NCBI GenBank assembly: GCA_008638375.1
Contig: CM018043.1
Span: 53,146,947 to 53,210,946 of the forward strand
Direction: 5' to 3'
DNA from: Nyssa sinensis
Taxonomy: Eukaryota > Streptophyta > Magnoliopsida > Cornales > Nyssaceae
DNA: 64,000 bases
Shown: one piece after another, positions 10,969 to 23,097 of the stretch
Numbering within the stretch: position 1 is the first letter of the stretch
Layout of the letters: each line of letters starts with the position of its first letter
Program-made: the position numbers and the translations under genes
Notes under the pieces: model-generated
Databases searched by the model: none
What the model was told of the DNA's origin: nothing
What the model saw: the letters and a program-made list of their open reading frames with translations, nothing else

Positions 10969-11930
10969 TCCCTTCCCTTTCTTTCCAATTCCTTCCATCC
11001 AAAGATAGGGAAAAGAGAAAGAATGATTTTGTGAGTTTATTTGGGTGCTAATGGATTGTAATTTTATAATATCCTTTAAATTAGCATGTGCATGGTATGC
11101 CGTCTTTTTTCGTTCACTTTATATGGTTTGTTGTGACGAAATGATAAAATTGAAATGAGGTTAAAAATTAAATGATGAAATTCACAAAATTAAAAAAATA
11201 GGGACTAAAGTAAAATTCAGAGTTTAGTTTAAGGATAAAAAATATAATTTATTCCATTATAAACTTTCAAATTGAATTCTAAACTTTTTCAATCTAAGTA
11301 TACATGCTTAAAATGTAATATATGATATGTATAACAACATTATTTTAAATTGCACACTTTTCAAGTTGTTTTATAATTATGAGGCTTGATTTGCATTTTC
11401 AGTTATGACCAGCGTAATTAACATGACTCGACTTATTTCAATAAATATTAATTTTAAGAAGTATAAGTTTAAAAAAAATATTAACAACATAAAAGGAATA
11501 TAAATTATTTTTTTCACAAATATTTTATCCTCCCACAATGAGTTAAGAGTATAAATAGAGAAAGGAAAAATGCTAACCACATTGTCAATCGATAATTCAT
11601 AGAATGGAATAACTATGATACATTATTTGTACCATCAAATTACAAAAAAGGAAAGAAAAAAAAAAGACATTTACATCAAAATCATCTAAATTAATATTTT
11701 TGTTAAATTTTATCCAAGAAATCATTGTCCTAAAATTATTCTTTTTTTAACTTCACAAATAGATAAAGAGTTTCATTTTAATAAATAAAATTAAGAAATT
11801 GTTTTTACTTAAAAATGAGTTTCTAAGAATAATTTAGCTAAATTATTTTATAATTGTAAAATTGGAGTGTGTGTTATTGCACCTACAACGAACATCAAAT
11901 CTTTTCAATTTATCTTCCTATATAAAATAT
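10969..11930. other. AT-rich intergenic DNA
   Basis: No gene, repeat with defined ends or RNA gene was recognised. The open frames present are short, AT-driven and lack recognisable motifs. Confidence 0.5.
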
Positions 11931-11934
11931 AGTT

Positions 11935-12440
11935 ATTTTGTTGTGTACAAAAAAGAATCGATTTATCTATTCTGTGTTGGACTTGTTCATTCACGCTTGA
12001 GTTCGATTGAATTAATATTAGTCGTCCAATCTTTATATGTAATGCTTTTGTGTTCGGTCTCCTGACGGATTGTATTTCTTTAATATAGCATTATGATGTT
12101 TTGTACACATAATGCTATATGATATTTTGAGGACATATGCTTTTGGTTTTCCCCCGCCCATATTGCTTTGTTATGATAAATCCCTTGTATTAATTCAAGT
12201 ACGATACACGTGGCATTCGCCCTCAAATCCCAACAATGTGAGGCCACCAGATTTGCATTTGTATGTTTTCTCAGGCAGTTAATGAGTTTAGGTCTACAAG
12301 AACCAAAAATGAAGGTTCTAAAAACCAAGCAATCAAGCTTTACTAGATTTGTATATGGTTATGTTGCTTTTTACCTGCTTTTGTGGTTTAAATATGGGAC
12401 TTCATCTCACAATTCCCTTAACTCACTGCGCATGAAAATT
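11935..12440 (+). repeat. Long dispersed duplication, copy 1 (second copy at 63262-64000)
   Basis: Near-identical words such as TCGTCCAATCTTTATATGTA, GATAAATCCCTTGTATTAAT and GTTATGTTGCTTTTTACCTG recur in the same order and orientation about 51 kb to the right. The right copy has an extra ~290 bp (about 63415-63705) after the ATATAGCA block. The function is unknown. In this copy the repeat lies about 1 kb upstream of the LRR pseudogene, so it could be old promoter or 5' sequence of that gene. Confidence 0.8.
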
Positions 12441-13449
12441 GAATTTAGAGTTTTGACCACCACTTGTCTTTGAATATTTATCTCCATTGTTGCAAGTCTA
12501 AATGGCAAGATAAATTATGGTGACTTTATATAATACTTCTGTGGTTTCTTTGACACTACAGTGAGGTAAATATTATAATTTCCATTAATGCATTTCTATG
12601 TTTTAAGATACTTTATAAAACCATTTGCTTCTGGGTAAACCATTTCTTTTCTAATGTCTTTAGGAACAAGAAGGAAACAAGAAGTTACTTTGAAATCTCA
12701 AAGTTTGTTAGAGTAGATAATTTGTGAGAGATTTTTTTTTGTGACCGACGTCTATCAAAAAGCTGTAGCAGCAAAGGCAACAGGTAATGTGGTGCATGTG
12801 GTTTCTATCTTTCAAATTTTATATTTGGGTAGCTGTGGACTCCTTGCTGCTATACAGGGTCACTCCAAATAACTAAAAAGATAGTGCACTCAGGTTTAAA
12901 AAATACCCCCTCCCTCCCACAGTGTGACTATTTTACCTTCTTCTTAAGTTTTCTTTTCTTTCCAATTTTCATATATTTTTAAACTGTGTTCACTTATATT
13001 CTATTAATGTATACTATTATATTATTGTTTCCTACAATGGTTTAGAACAGGAGACCGCTTTCCAAATTTTATAAGCAGATCATCAAGGTCAATAAGTCAG
13101 GAAGCACCATCGCAAGACCCCAGTTTCTTCTCTCTACTCTATGAATGTTAACTTTATAAACTCAAGATACATACTTTCCTTTATTAAAATATTTTTAGGA
13201 GTTGTTTCTATTTTTTAGGAGATGTTGCTAATTATTTTTTTAATGGGTTTTACTCTGCATATTTTCTAAGAAACTATATCAACACATAACAAGAGACTTA
13301 TATGATTACTCACTTGATGCACTGTGTGTTTGGGTTTTGAGAGGACCATCTACTTGTAGTCCGGTCCTCAGTTAGAATCATCCTGACGGGATGATATTGA
13401 ATCATCCTCTTGTGTAATCTAGAAACTGAGTTATTGTCTGTACATTGCC
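12441..13449. other. Gap before the LRR pseudogene
   Basis: No clear exon is seen. A short stretch ending in a donor-like site near 12783 (GCAACAG followed by GTAATG) could be a decayed exon, but its reading is not recognised. Confidence 0.3.
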
Positions 13450-14211
13450 CCTTAACATCCAACTTACATTGGGGGCAACTGAGTTGGGCATGTCAACCAA
13501 CCCTTCTCCAGAACATAGTATCTTGCAATTTATTTTTATTTATGCAGAAATCAGATTTATCTGTTGACGATAGCATTAATTTTTGTGCCATTGTTTTGTG
13601 GCAGAGATCTGAGCAACAACCACATTTGAGGCAGCATTCCCTCCAATCTTCCCCCTACCTTGCAGCACTTGTATGTTCAACTATAATATTAAAAGAAAAA
13701 ATATTGTATTCAAATTATTTAATACTTAAATATTGTCTGTGAAGTGTGAACTTGGATTTTATAAGTTGTTTTACATTGCTTCCTTATTCCAAACATTCGA
13801 TAATCTTTAGCTTTGGTAGTTTTCTTTCAGATAATCAGTTTACCGGAAAAATCCCAAGCTCTTTATCACCCTTAAGTCAATTGTTAGCTATGCAAGTCTC
13901 TGCCTCTCTCCTATTTGTATAGATGTGCAGGAGGAGTCACTCCCACTTTATGAAACTTTATTTTCCCAAGCCATATTTCTTTTTGTGTTTTAGGTCTCTA
14001 AACAACAACCCGTTAACTGGAGAAATACCAGATGTCATTCAAGGCCTTATCGGGTTGGTCAATTAGTTAGATCCCTTTTTTGGAAATTTTTCATTGCCGG
14101 GTTTATATCAATAAGTTACTGATAATTGTTAGGTCATTATATCTTTGTGCAAAGATTCATCCAGTAAATATTTGAGCGCTTGCTGGAGAATTTGTGGTCT
14201 CTAACCACCCT
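13450..14211 (+). pseudogene. Decayed LRR receptor-like gene, STRUBBELIG-receptor-family type
   Basis: Short exons separated by introns encode leucine-rich repeat pieces in the order expected for the extracellular part of STRUBBELIG-family receptor kinases. At 13605-13670 the frame reads DLSNNHI, then an in-frame TGA (13627-13629), then GSIPSNLPPTLQH. At about 13831-13892 it reads NQFTGKIPSSLSPLSQLLA. At about 13994-14056 it reads SLNNNPLTGEIPDVIQG and ends near a TAG. At about 14170-14211 it reads LLENLWSLTTL followed by a donor-like GTGAGT. A fainter LRR piece lies near 13455-13515. Introns are retained, so it arose by DNA duplication rather than retrotransposition. No transmembrane or kinase exon was found downstream. 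The family assignment rests on memory of the motif pattern. Confidence 0.65.
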
Positions 14212-16650
14212 GTGAGTACTATTTATCTGAATAAAGCTAACTTCTCAATTATCATTCATTTGTAGAATAATCAACTTTCTTGGACCCTCTATGTTTTACA
14301 AGATCTTCCCCTCAGAGATTTGTAGTCTTCCCAACCATGTTACATTTAAAATTCAGATGATCTATTTTTCTAGAATGGATCATTAGCATATCATATAGTG
14401 CCTAAACTGACATACATGTTTATTGTATATATGATTTTTTTCATTTGGTTATGGTTTTATCAATGAAAATGGTTGTTGAGAACTGATAGATGTGATCCAA
14501 ATCATACATAGATTTTGAGAATTGATAGATGTGATCCAAATCATATTTTAGTTTACATTACTTGGCAATAGTTGTCTACTTTCTGTAATGTGGCACAATA
14601 TTTTTTAATTACATGTCAATATTTATCTGAATTTGAGAACTTTTAACTCTATATCAACATTGTTTTAACATTAGGCATAGCAAAAGTGGAATGCCTTGGG
14701 TTGCTCACTATTTAATCGACCATTTTTTAAACATTATTTCCTGTAAGTTGAACTTAAGCATTTTAGAGGTTTCATAAACTTATTAGTCCCATTGAAGGGT
14801 AAGCAACACTCATGTTTAGTTTTACCGTGGATTTAAGGGTGGGAAATTATCCAGTTTGTCTTTCACAGACCTTTTTACTATGCTACACAATGTCATAATT
14901 GTTATTGTTTTATGAGGTAATAGAAGTCTAAATTTTGAATTGTTGCAATTTAGCATAATTTCAAAACCGTTTCATAAAATTAATTTGTCTACCCACCTAT
15001 GCTGCAGATTCGATATACTATCATAGAATATAACTTGAAGCTTCAAATACCACTCTCATATTCTCTTGTCCTCGAGGTATTTTTTTCTTTTAATTATGGT
15101 CTTTTGCATCCTATTTTCAATCAGTTTGCTAATTTGATAAGTACTGTGAATCTTGCTTTTTGAAAATTTTGGTTCTTTTTGAAATATGATATACATCTAA
15201 ACCATCTCATTTGACACTAAATGAAAAAAATCTCTAATGGGGATAGTTTTATCGGCATCGACCCTCCTCTGTACATTGACAAAGTTTAATGAATGTTGTA
15301 ATTTTTCTTTCTTTGGCATTAAAAATTAATGATATCCTTCTGATATTACTGGACTACTTTGTCATTTGATTGAAGAATATAGACGTATAGTCATGATTGT
15401 AGAAGTCCAACCCAGTCCAACCCAATCCAACCCAAACTCTTCTGAAATTCAGTACTTCGATACCTTGTTCGTGAAGCTATGCAAGTAACATCAATTTTTT
15501 TTCCCCTTTCATTGTTGATGCGATCTTGAACACAACACTTTATTGATCTTCTCACCAAGAAATTCCTTAAAAATACCCAGAATCAATAGTTGTATTTTAT
15601 ATTATAAAGGAAGAATGTGAGTTTGTCCTCTTCTTTTGATGATTCTCCAAAACCTTCGCTTCGCGTTTTGGCCGATTTAGAGCAAATTCAAAACATGTAA
15701 CTTATTGGTTGTTACCAAATCCAAGTCCAATTGAGTAATCCACCAGAGCTCCTGCTCCACATGCTCAATGAGGACACCACCAGAAAGATTTGTCCTGTGG
15801 AAAGGAAAGTCTTTCTAGATAAAGGATATTAGTGGCCGGACTTCCAAATTCTTGTAGATCATAGAAAGGGGAAGAGGTACAGTCAGGAGATTAAAGGATG
15901 GAATTTGAGGGATTCACATGGATTTGTAGGCAGCTAGAGGAAACGGGAAAAAAAAAGATGTTGGAAGGGCTTTAGAAAGGGTTCTATGAGGCAGATTGCG
16001 AAGCTTGAGGATGATGAAGAGTGTTGAGTTACCAACTCATCTAAAAGGGTTTCATTAATTAAACTGACAAATATTTGAAAAGGATGTGAATTAATTTGTG
16101 ACATTTCGCTACTCTTTGCTAATTATCAGTGGCTAACTTTTTTGGGGTATTAGATAGCAATGGGTAGTCTTAAGTCATGTCTATTTGAGTTTCTGTATCT
16201 ATATCTATTCTTTGATGATCTTACATTTCATATCCAGCTGATTTATATTTTCAAGTGATTCATCTAATTAGAGGTGGTGTGAGATAAACTCTACTGCATG
16301 TGTTGGTCTACTGCTTTTGGTTTTGAGCACCAAGTGAAAGATGAGTGAAAGAAATGGTTTGAAGTTTCTTTTGATGGTGAGACAACAATACCTTACTAAA
16401 TTGTGGTTGTGAATTTGTAGTTATCACTAACGCTATATATATTTATGTTGTCTTCTGCAGTGTGTAGCCTCTTATATGGAAACAAGAATGTTATTTCTCA
16501 ATGAAAGCAATTTCTGCTTCAATTTGTTCCTGCAAATTTGAGAGAGAGAGAGCTATTTTTTTTCATTTGTTCAATTGTATTTGGCTACTGTTATTTTGTA
16601 GTAGGCTAGAGAGAGAGCTTATATTTGGCTACTGTTATTTTGTATTAGGC

Positions 16651-16709
<59 letters not shown>

Positions 16710-17091
16710 ATATCACTTCTCTTGTTGTGCATTTGTATTAGGTTGAAGGTGTATTGAATATCCTTGCCGTTTCTGTTGGTCTTTCTACTTTCTGTCTAGA
16801 GAGATTTTTATTTTTTATTTTTTTTTCTGTTTGTTTAGTCAGTATTATGCGTAATTATGTATTTAGAATTTTTTTTCAAAACTAGAAGCATTATTTTTTT
16901 TTGGCCTTGATTCACAAATAAGAAAGCCTAAAAAAAAAAAAACTTTAGAGAGAAAAAAAATGGATTGGGTAAATGTACTTATTTTTTTATGAAATGTAGT
17001 TGTGTATTAGATTTTTTTTAATCCAGAAATATTCTTTCGTTCTTTTTATGTTACTTATGAAGAGGAATCTAAAACAAAAAACAAAAATACA
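14212..17091. other. Region downstream of the LRR pseudogene; SSR, no clear gene
   Basis: This stretch holds a two-copy 40-bp repeat (about 14476-14545, sharing TGATAGATGTGATCCAAATC), intron-like T-rich DNA and a (GA)n microsatellite at about 16652-16707. A piece near 15635-15700 reads openly for about 20 codons on plus, and the GA-richer stretch to 16030 has interrupted frames. These may be remnants of the same or another gene, but I recognise no protein. Confidence 0.4.
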
Positions 17092-17210
17092 TCCGTTGGG
17101 TCCGGGTCTTGTTGAGGTGGTTATGGGTCCGAGTTTGGACCTATTAAGATAAACGGGTCTGGGTCCGGGTCTTCGCGGGTTTGCTCAAATCTGGCCCGTT
17201 GACAGGCCTA
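17092..17210. mobile_element. Fragment of a second hAT-like element (one end only)
   Basis: The stretch is full of GGGTC/GGGTCC words and ends CCCGTTGACAGGCCTA, whose complement TAGGCCTGTCAACGGG resembles the terminal repeat of the 8224-9185 element (TAGGCCTGACAAA). The other end was not found. The solo LTR is inserted right at this terminus. Confidence 0.45.
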
Positions 17211-17289
17211 CTGTAATACCTCGACCCGAGTTAGCCGGTACCCGACCCGGTAAACCCAGGCCATGGCATAAAAAACCCGAACTATAATA

Positions 17290-17647
17290 AATTAAAAAAA
17301 TAAAAATAAAAATAAAAATAAAAATAAAAATAATAATAAGAATAATAATAATAATAATAATAAAATAATAATAATAATAATAATAATAAAAATAATAATG
17401 ACAATAAAAGAAGAGATATAAATATATATATATATAGGTGAACAGTGGTGTGTGTGTGTTGTCAAGTATATATGTGTGTGTGGATATTATATATATATAT
17501 ATATATATAAGATACAAATATCTTACAAAATCGAATGCAAACCTGCATTCTCAGAAAAGAGAAAAAGAGAAGTCAATGAAGGCTGCAAAAGGAGAGAGAT
17601 AAGGTAGAGAGAGAAAGTAGAAAGAGAAAGAGGCGGTTTGTAATATC

Positions 17648-17695
<48 letters not shown>

Positions 17696-17700
17696 TCCGT
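17290..17700. repeat. Microsatellite cluster inside the solo LTR
   Basis: AAAAT/AAT repeats at about 17295-17400 are followed by (TA)n at about 17425-17435 and 17489-17508, and by adjoining (TA)n(GT)n at about 17648-17692. The short low-complexity open frames here (Ile/Tyr/Phe- or His/Thr-rich) are products of these repeats. Confidence 0.85.
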
Positions 17701-19639
17701 GAGTAAAGAGGAAAACAGAAAAGAAAGAAATCAAAGGAGGAAGGAGAAGAAGAGATAGAAGGGGAACAGAAGGGGAGAGGAAGCAACCCACAAAGAGAAA
17801 ATCAGAAAGTATAGGTAAGTGGGTCTCACTTTGTTTTTGATCTTATGAGCATGTTAATTAGTTTAAAGTATAGAGTTTTAAAAAGCATAAAAAGAGAATT
17901 AAATTGCAATTGGAATCAACAAAAATGGTCACGAATTGAGCTAGAAAACCCTAGTTGCAGGTTATGGGTAGCAAGGATTATCCTTGATATTTTATGTCTA
18001 AAACTATGATTAAATGGCCTAGATGTGAAGCTATGAGGTTCAGAAATCATATAGAAAAGGAAAGAAGGAAAAACAGTTGAGGACCGAGTGTAAAAATGGA
18101 AATTTTCAGGTCACCGGAGTTTCGGGTTAGCTCTATTTCGTGAAGATTTAGTACACTAAATTGAAAACCAACATTGGAAATAAGATCTACATGAAATTTA
18201 GAAGAAAATGACATTTAAAAACTGTTGAAAACTGACCAAAATCCGGTGGCCGTCGCCGGAGAAGGCGACTGATACCACCGGAACCCTACCGGAGAAATGG
18301 GAGGGACGACCGGATAATCGTGGGGTATTTCGGGTTAAAAGAAAACGGATCCGGGTTGGATCCGGGTCAGGGCCCAACCGAATGAAAACGGATAAATCAA
18401 AACGGTGCAGTTTTGTTAAGTTTGAAATGTTTTAAAAATTGAATTAGGGGTGTTTGGTTGCATGATTAAGAAATTGAAATTGAAATTGGTTTGGGGATGG
18501 GGATATCCTATTCCGATTTTAAGGGATAGCCACTGTTTGGCTATCTATAGTGAGAATAGGTTTTTAGAAATTACAATTTGGCCCAGAAGTTACGGAATTT
18601 GCAAACTGACCCCCCAACTATTGATTATTGTGATTTGACCCTCAGAATAGGATATTAATTAAATATTAATTTAATTAATTAATTTAAAATAATAAAAAAT
18701 TACAAAAATGCCCCTATCTCAAATATAGGTCAAACGAAGTCCAAACGATGCAAATGAATAGTCAATTTTTATTATCTCGGACATCCTAAGATCAATGGTG
18801 GGGTCTATTTCACTATACGGGACCCCGAAAGATAAAATACACATAAAAGTGCAAATGACCATTTTGCCCTTTTGGTACAAAAGTCCAAATGGAATTCCGC
18901 GAAAGCCTAAACCGACTTTCTTCGACGTTCCGGACTCAATGGTGAGATCCATAAGTTGAAATAAGGTACGAAAAAATGTGACAATAAAACTTAAAGAAGT
19001 TACCCAACAAATATAATTAAAATAGGAAAAAGAATTAATGATAATTAAATCAGAGTAATATTATGAAATGTGACCGGACTTTGAAATGTGATTTTAGGGA
19101 ACTTCAAGGGAAGGATTTTTGGAGTTAAGTCTTTGGAATTCAGGTGAGTATTTCATACCATATTGAGGTAGACATTTTCAGTATAGATATAAATATTGAA
19201 CTCTGTTATAATATATCAACATATGAAATCGTTTTCCTTTATAGCCTTTGTTTAACAGTTATACTGTATATGTTTTGAATGACCTATTGACAACTATATT
19301 GTCTTCTTTGACTTCAGAAAATGTGTTCGAAAGATACTCAAATATTTTACGATATTCTTACAAATGTTTGAACTGTTTTAACTAAATATCAAATAAAGAA
19401 CTTTGATTTGAGTAATTGAACTGCTATTGATGATTATTGATTTTGGATACGATTTGGATATGATTTTGATGCTTTGAATAGAACACTCTTCTATGATTGG
19501 TCACTATCGATTAGGTTGTGATTTATCGAACCCTCCCACAGGGTATATTGTGGTGAGCCGGTGTTGATACGGCATATCGAACTAGCTAGCCCATCGGTCT
19601 CAGTCAGCGAGGTTCTAATTTGCTGACCATAGAAGTGGA

Positions 19640-19855
19640 ATATATGATTTGAATATGAATATTGAAAATCGAACCATGAATCTGAATTATTGAACTATGA
19701 ATTTGAGATATTGAACTACTATTTACTGAACTATGAATTTGGGTTATTGAACCATGAATCTGAATTATTGAACTATGAGTTTGGGAATTGAACCATGATA
19801 TTGAACTGTGATTTTGATTTATTGAACTGTGTTATTGATTATCGATTTATGATTT
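19640..19855 (+). repeat. Degenerate minisatellite in the solo LTR
   Basis: About ten imperfect copies of a 17-20 bp unit like ATTGAACTATGAATTTGGG follow one another. No coding role is apparent. Confidence 0.75.
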
Positions 19856-19932
19856 TCGTTATATTGAGAATTATTGGAAGTAAATTTGATACCGTTATCT
19901 TATATTATAAATTAAGATGACATATGATATCT

Positions 19933-19986
19933 GATCATAGAAATTTATATATTGAATTATATAGTAGTTTTGAAACCCCTGGTATG
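19933..19986 (+). repeat. 54-bp direct repeat flanking the Athila insertion, left copy
   Basis: The sequence from GATCATAGAAATTTATATAT to CCCCTGGTATG is identical to 32767-32820. One copy belongs to the solo LTR. The second is extra and far longer than the 5-bp duplication an LTR element normally makes. Confidence 0.95.
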
Positions 19987-21199
19987 TGATAACTGGTTAA
20001 AAAGTGCATATTTATCTTGTTAATCCTAAATATTCTTGCACTTTTATTATTTTAATTTCTCCAATCTATATGCATTTGCTAGTTAATTCTTATTTTATCT
20101 TTTTGCAGAGAAAGCTTGATAAAGTTGATGATTTAATGGTGGATTTGGAGCAAAAGGAAAATATTAGGCTTCGAAGTGCGAAAAGAAGTGGAAAACAAGT
20201 GATTTTGGGTTAGAAGAGAGGCTTGATCCATATATAGGTGGACTAGGGCCCATTTTAACATTATAGGCTCTATTTTGGAACACTTTAGACTCCCTTTTTG
20301 GGCCCCTAATGCCTAATTACGGGATTTTATGTTATTCTCCTAAATTATTATTTTGTAAGGGTATTTTTGGAAAAAAGGGAATAATATTGTAACCTAGGGT
20401 TTTGGAAAAGAGAGGAGGCCGTCTTGGAGATCTAGAGAGGAGGAGAAGAAGGAAGGAGACATATCTAAAGAAGAAGATGAAGAATTCCATGGCTATGGTG
20501 TCCTCTTCCACGATCATGGGCTAAGTCCTCTTATTCCTAGGGTTTAGATGAAACCCTAGTCAAGTAATATTGTTTCTTTGTATTTTATTTTTGGGTTAAT
20601 TAGTCTTGGATGTTGATTGTATAACATTGGGATTTTATTAAAGCATTAATCGTATTATTCAGTTTCACATAATCAATTTCTGTGATTTTGTTTATGTGGT
20701 TATACAATAGTAATATGTGTACATACATCAAAACCGTAGGACGAGTCATAACTTAGGGAAAACAAATTGTGACTATGACCTTAGAATTAGCGTAGACAAT
20801 TTGTGTTGACCAAAGATGATTCGTGCTTAGGGTTTTGGTGCGTGATTTTCTTGATGATTGTATTAAGGCTTGTAGCCAAAATACGTCTTTTACATCCAAA
20901 TTGAATGACCCAAGAATTAATACAATTGAAGCTAATTACAAGATTAGTGGTGGATTCAACACCCTAGGAATTCTCTTTTAATTTGATTCCTCATTAATTC
21001 AGTTAAATATTTGCTTTAGTTATAATTCTCATTTAATTTTAGAAAGAAAATCAACAACAACCAATCTTTGTTAATTTGAATTAAAATTAATCTCAACTTT
21101 AGTTTTTAAACAATTAACAGTCTCTGTGGGTTCGACCCTTACTTCTCTACTATACTAGTAGTTTAGTTTGGTAATTTGATTGATTTCCACGACAGATCA
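19985..21199 (+). repeat. Athila LTR, complete copy (plus orientation)
   Basis: It begins TGTGATAACTGGT and ends CCACGACAGATCA, about 1215 bp, TG...CA. It is followed by ATTTTTG (21200-21206), which matches the first bases that normally link an Athila LTR to its GGCGCC primer site. The LTR therefore reads left to right. The region near the 3' end (CTGTGGGTTCGACCCTTACT) is typical of Athila LTRs. It is out of register with the minus-strand coding region beside it. Confidence 0.82.
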
Positions 21200-21206
21200 A
21201 TTTTTG

Positions 21207-21951
21207 TGTGATAACTGGTAAAAAAGTGCATATTTATTTATTTAACCCTAGATATTCTTGCACTTTTATTATTTTAATTTCTCCAATCTATATGCATTTG
21301 CTAGTTAATTCTTATTTTATCTTTTTGCAGAGAAAGCTCGTCAAAGTTGATGATTTAATGGTGGATTTAGAGCAAAAGGAAAATATTGGGCTTTGAAGTG
21401 CTAAAAGAAGTGGAAAACAAGGGATTTTGGGTTAGAAGAGAGGCTTGATCCATATATAGGTGGACTAGGGCCCATTTTAGCATTATAGGCTCTATTTTGG
21501 AACACTTTAGACTCCCTTTTTGGGCCCCTAATGTCTAATTACGGGATTTTATGTTATTCTCTTAAATTATTATTTTGTAAGGGTATTTTTGGAAAAAAGG
21601 GAATAATATGGTAACCTAGGGTTTTGGAAAAGGGGGGAGGCCATCTTGGAGATCTGGAGAGGCGAAGAGAAGAAGGAAGGAGACAACTCTGAAGAAGAAG
21701 ATGAAGAATTCCATGGCTATGGTCTCCTCTTCCACGATCATGGGCTAAGTTCTCTTATTCCTAGGGTTTAGATGAAACCCTAGTCAAGTAACATTACTTC
21801 TTTGTATTTTATTTTTGGGTTAATTAGTCTTGGATGTTGATTGTATAACATTGGGATTTTATTAAAGCATTGATCGTATTATTCAATTTCACATAATCAA
21901 TTTCTGTGATTTTGTTTATGTGGTTATACAATAGTAATATGTGTACATACA
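21207..21951 (+). repeat. Athila LTR, second copy, truncated
   Basis: It starts TGTGATAACTGGT and follows the first LTR closely, with scattered substitutions, up to GTGTACATACA. It then breaks off into unrelated sequence. Only about 745 of some 1215 bp remain. Just 7 bp of internal sequence separates it from the first LTR. Confidence 0.85.
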
Positions 21952-23097
21952 AGTGCTTATAAATGGATAGAATCAGTGTGCATAAAAGCAACAACCATAA
22001 CAAGATGTCTAGGCAATGAAACTTCTTTTCAAACAGGCATTACTTTGACTCCAAATCTCACCAAAAGATATCACTCACAAATGAAGCTCACAGAGATGGG
22101 GTGCATATGTATCCTCTCATACATGTGGACAGAATAATTGCTGAGTACAAATCAAATAATCCACATGCAAACATGAATGAACGCACAACAAGAATAATAT
22201 AGAGATAATTCTAACCACTACGAAAATCAACTGCCAATGTCACACGATCATTACAGTCAAATCCTCAATCATCAACTACTACACCTTCGGGGTCGGCTAG
22301 GTCTTTGTTTTTGGTTGTAACGTAGGTCAGGGTCAAAGATAATGTAGGGGTAAGTGAACAATAATCTCCATGTGATAAGCAAAGAAGCTGAAGTGAATAA
22401 ACTGGAGTTTTCCAAATTCATCATCTCTTTTGAACATTGCAACACCACTCCCAAAATTCCAATAAAAGCATTCCCAAACTACTCACAACTTTTCTACTTG
22501 AGCAAACCAAAAAGAAAAGGAAAAGGCAATGAAATATATATATTTTTTTCTTTTTTTTTTTTATTTGATACTGAATAAAATTACAATAAAAGAAAAATGT
22601 ACATCTTCACTTCTCTACTTTCCCAACACCAATTTCTCAAAGAAAAATCATCCAACTTCTTCACCTAAAGCGAGGCTACTGGCTATGAAAAGAAAGATAT
22701 AATAATAAAGGCTCAACTTGGTTCCAATCAGGTAAATAATGTAAAGATGCAGGAAACAAACGAACAGGCTCAAAGTAGAAAAAGGGCCTAGTTTCATTCC
22801 CCAAAGGCAAGAAGTATCATCCGACATCTGAACTGACTGACCTTAGACATGTGACAATGACAATTGATAGAATGGAGATATGCAAACTGTATAACCCTCA
22901 AAATAAAGTTCAAGCTCAATTCTACATAATATGGGTTATAAGTCTCAGCCAATGCCATCATGATACTAGAATTTCACAATCTAACCATCAAATCATAGAG
23001 TCACAAGAGTAGCAACCCAATTTGTCTCCAATTATGAAAGTTAGGGAAAGACAAATCACTAACAGTGCACAACTATCACAATGATTCTCATGCAAGC
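21952..23097 (-). other. Athila internal 3' non-coding region
   Basis: No open frame longer than about 75 codons and no LTR end are seen. By position it lies downstream of the second ORF on minus, where the polypurine tract and 3' LTR should be. Neither was identified. Confidence 0.5.

Noticed and set aside
12080..12328. Minus frame also seen at 63670-63930 (ELIQGIYHNKAIW)
   Set aside because: Similarity comes from the duplicated segment. Frames differ outside the shared part and no domain is recognised, so it does not prove a gene.
16501..16746. Open frame with long Arg-Glu alternation
   Set aside because: It is a translated (GA)n microsatellite.
17185..17791. Minus frames rich in Ile/Tyr/Phe and His/Thr
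   Set aside because: Translated AAT, TA and GT microsatellites in the solo LTR.
21120..21140. GGGTTCGACCC as a possible tRNA T-arm
   Set aside because: It lies in an Athila LTR, and no acceptor, D or anticodon arm surrounds it. No tRNA or rRNA gene was recognised in the window.
20004..21396. Two similar 62-69 codon frames (FLQRKLxKVDDLMVDLEQKEN)
   Set aside because: They repeat because they lie in the two Athila LTR copies. No protein is known to be encoded in such LTRs.
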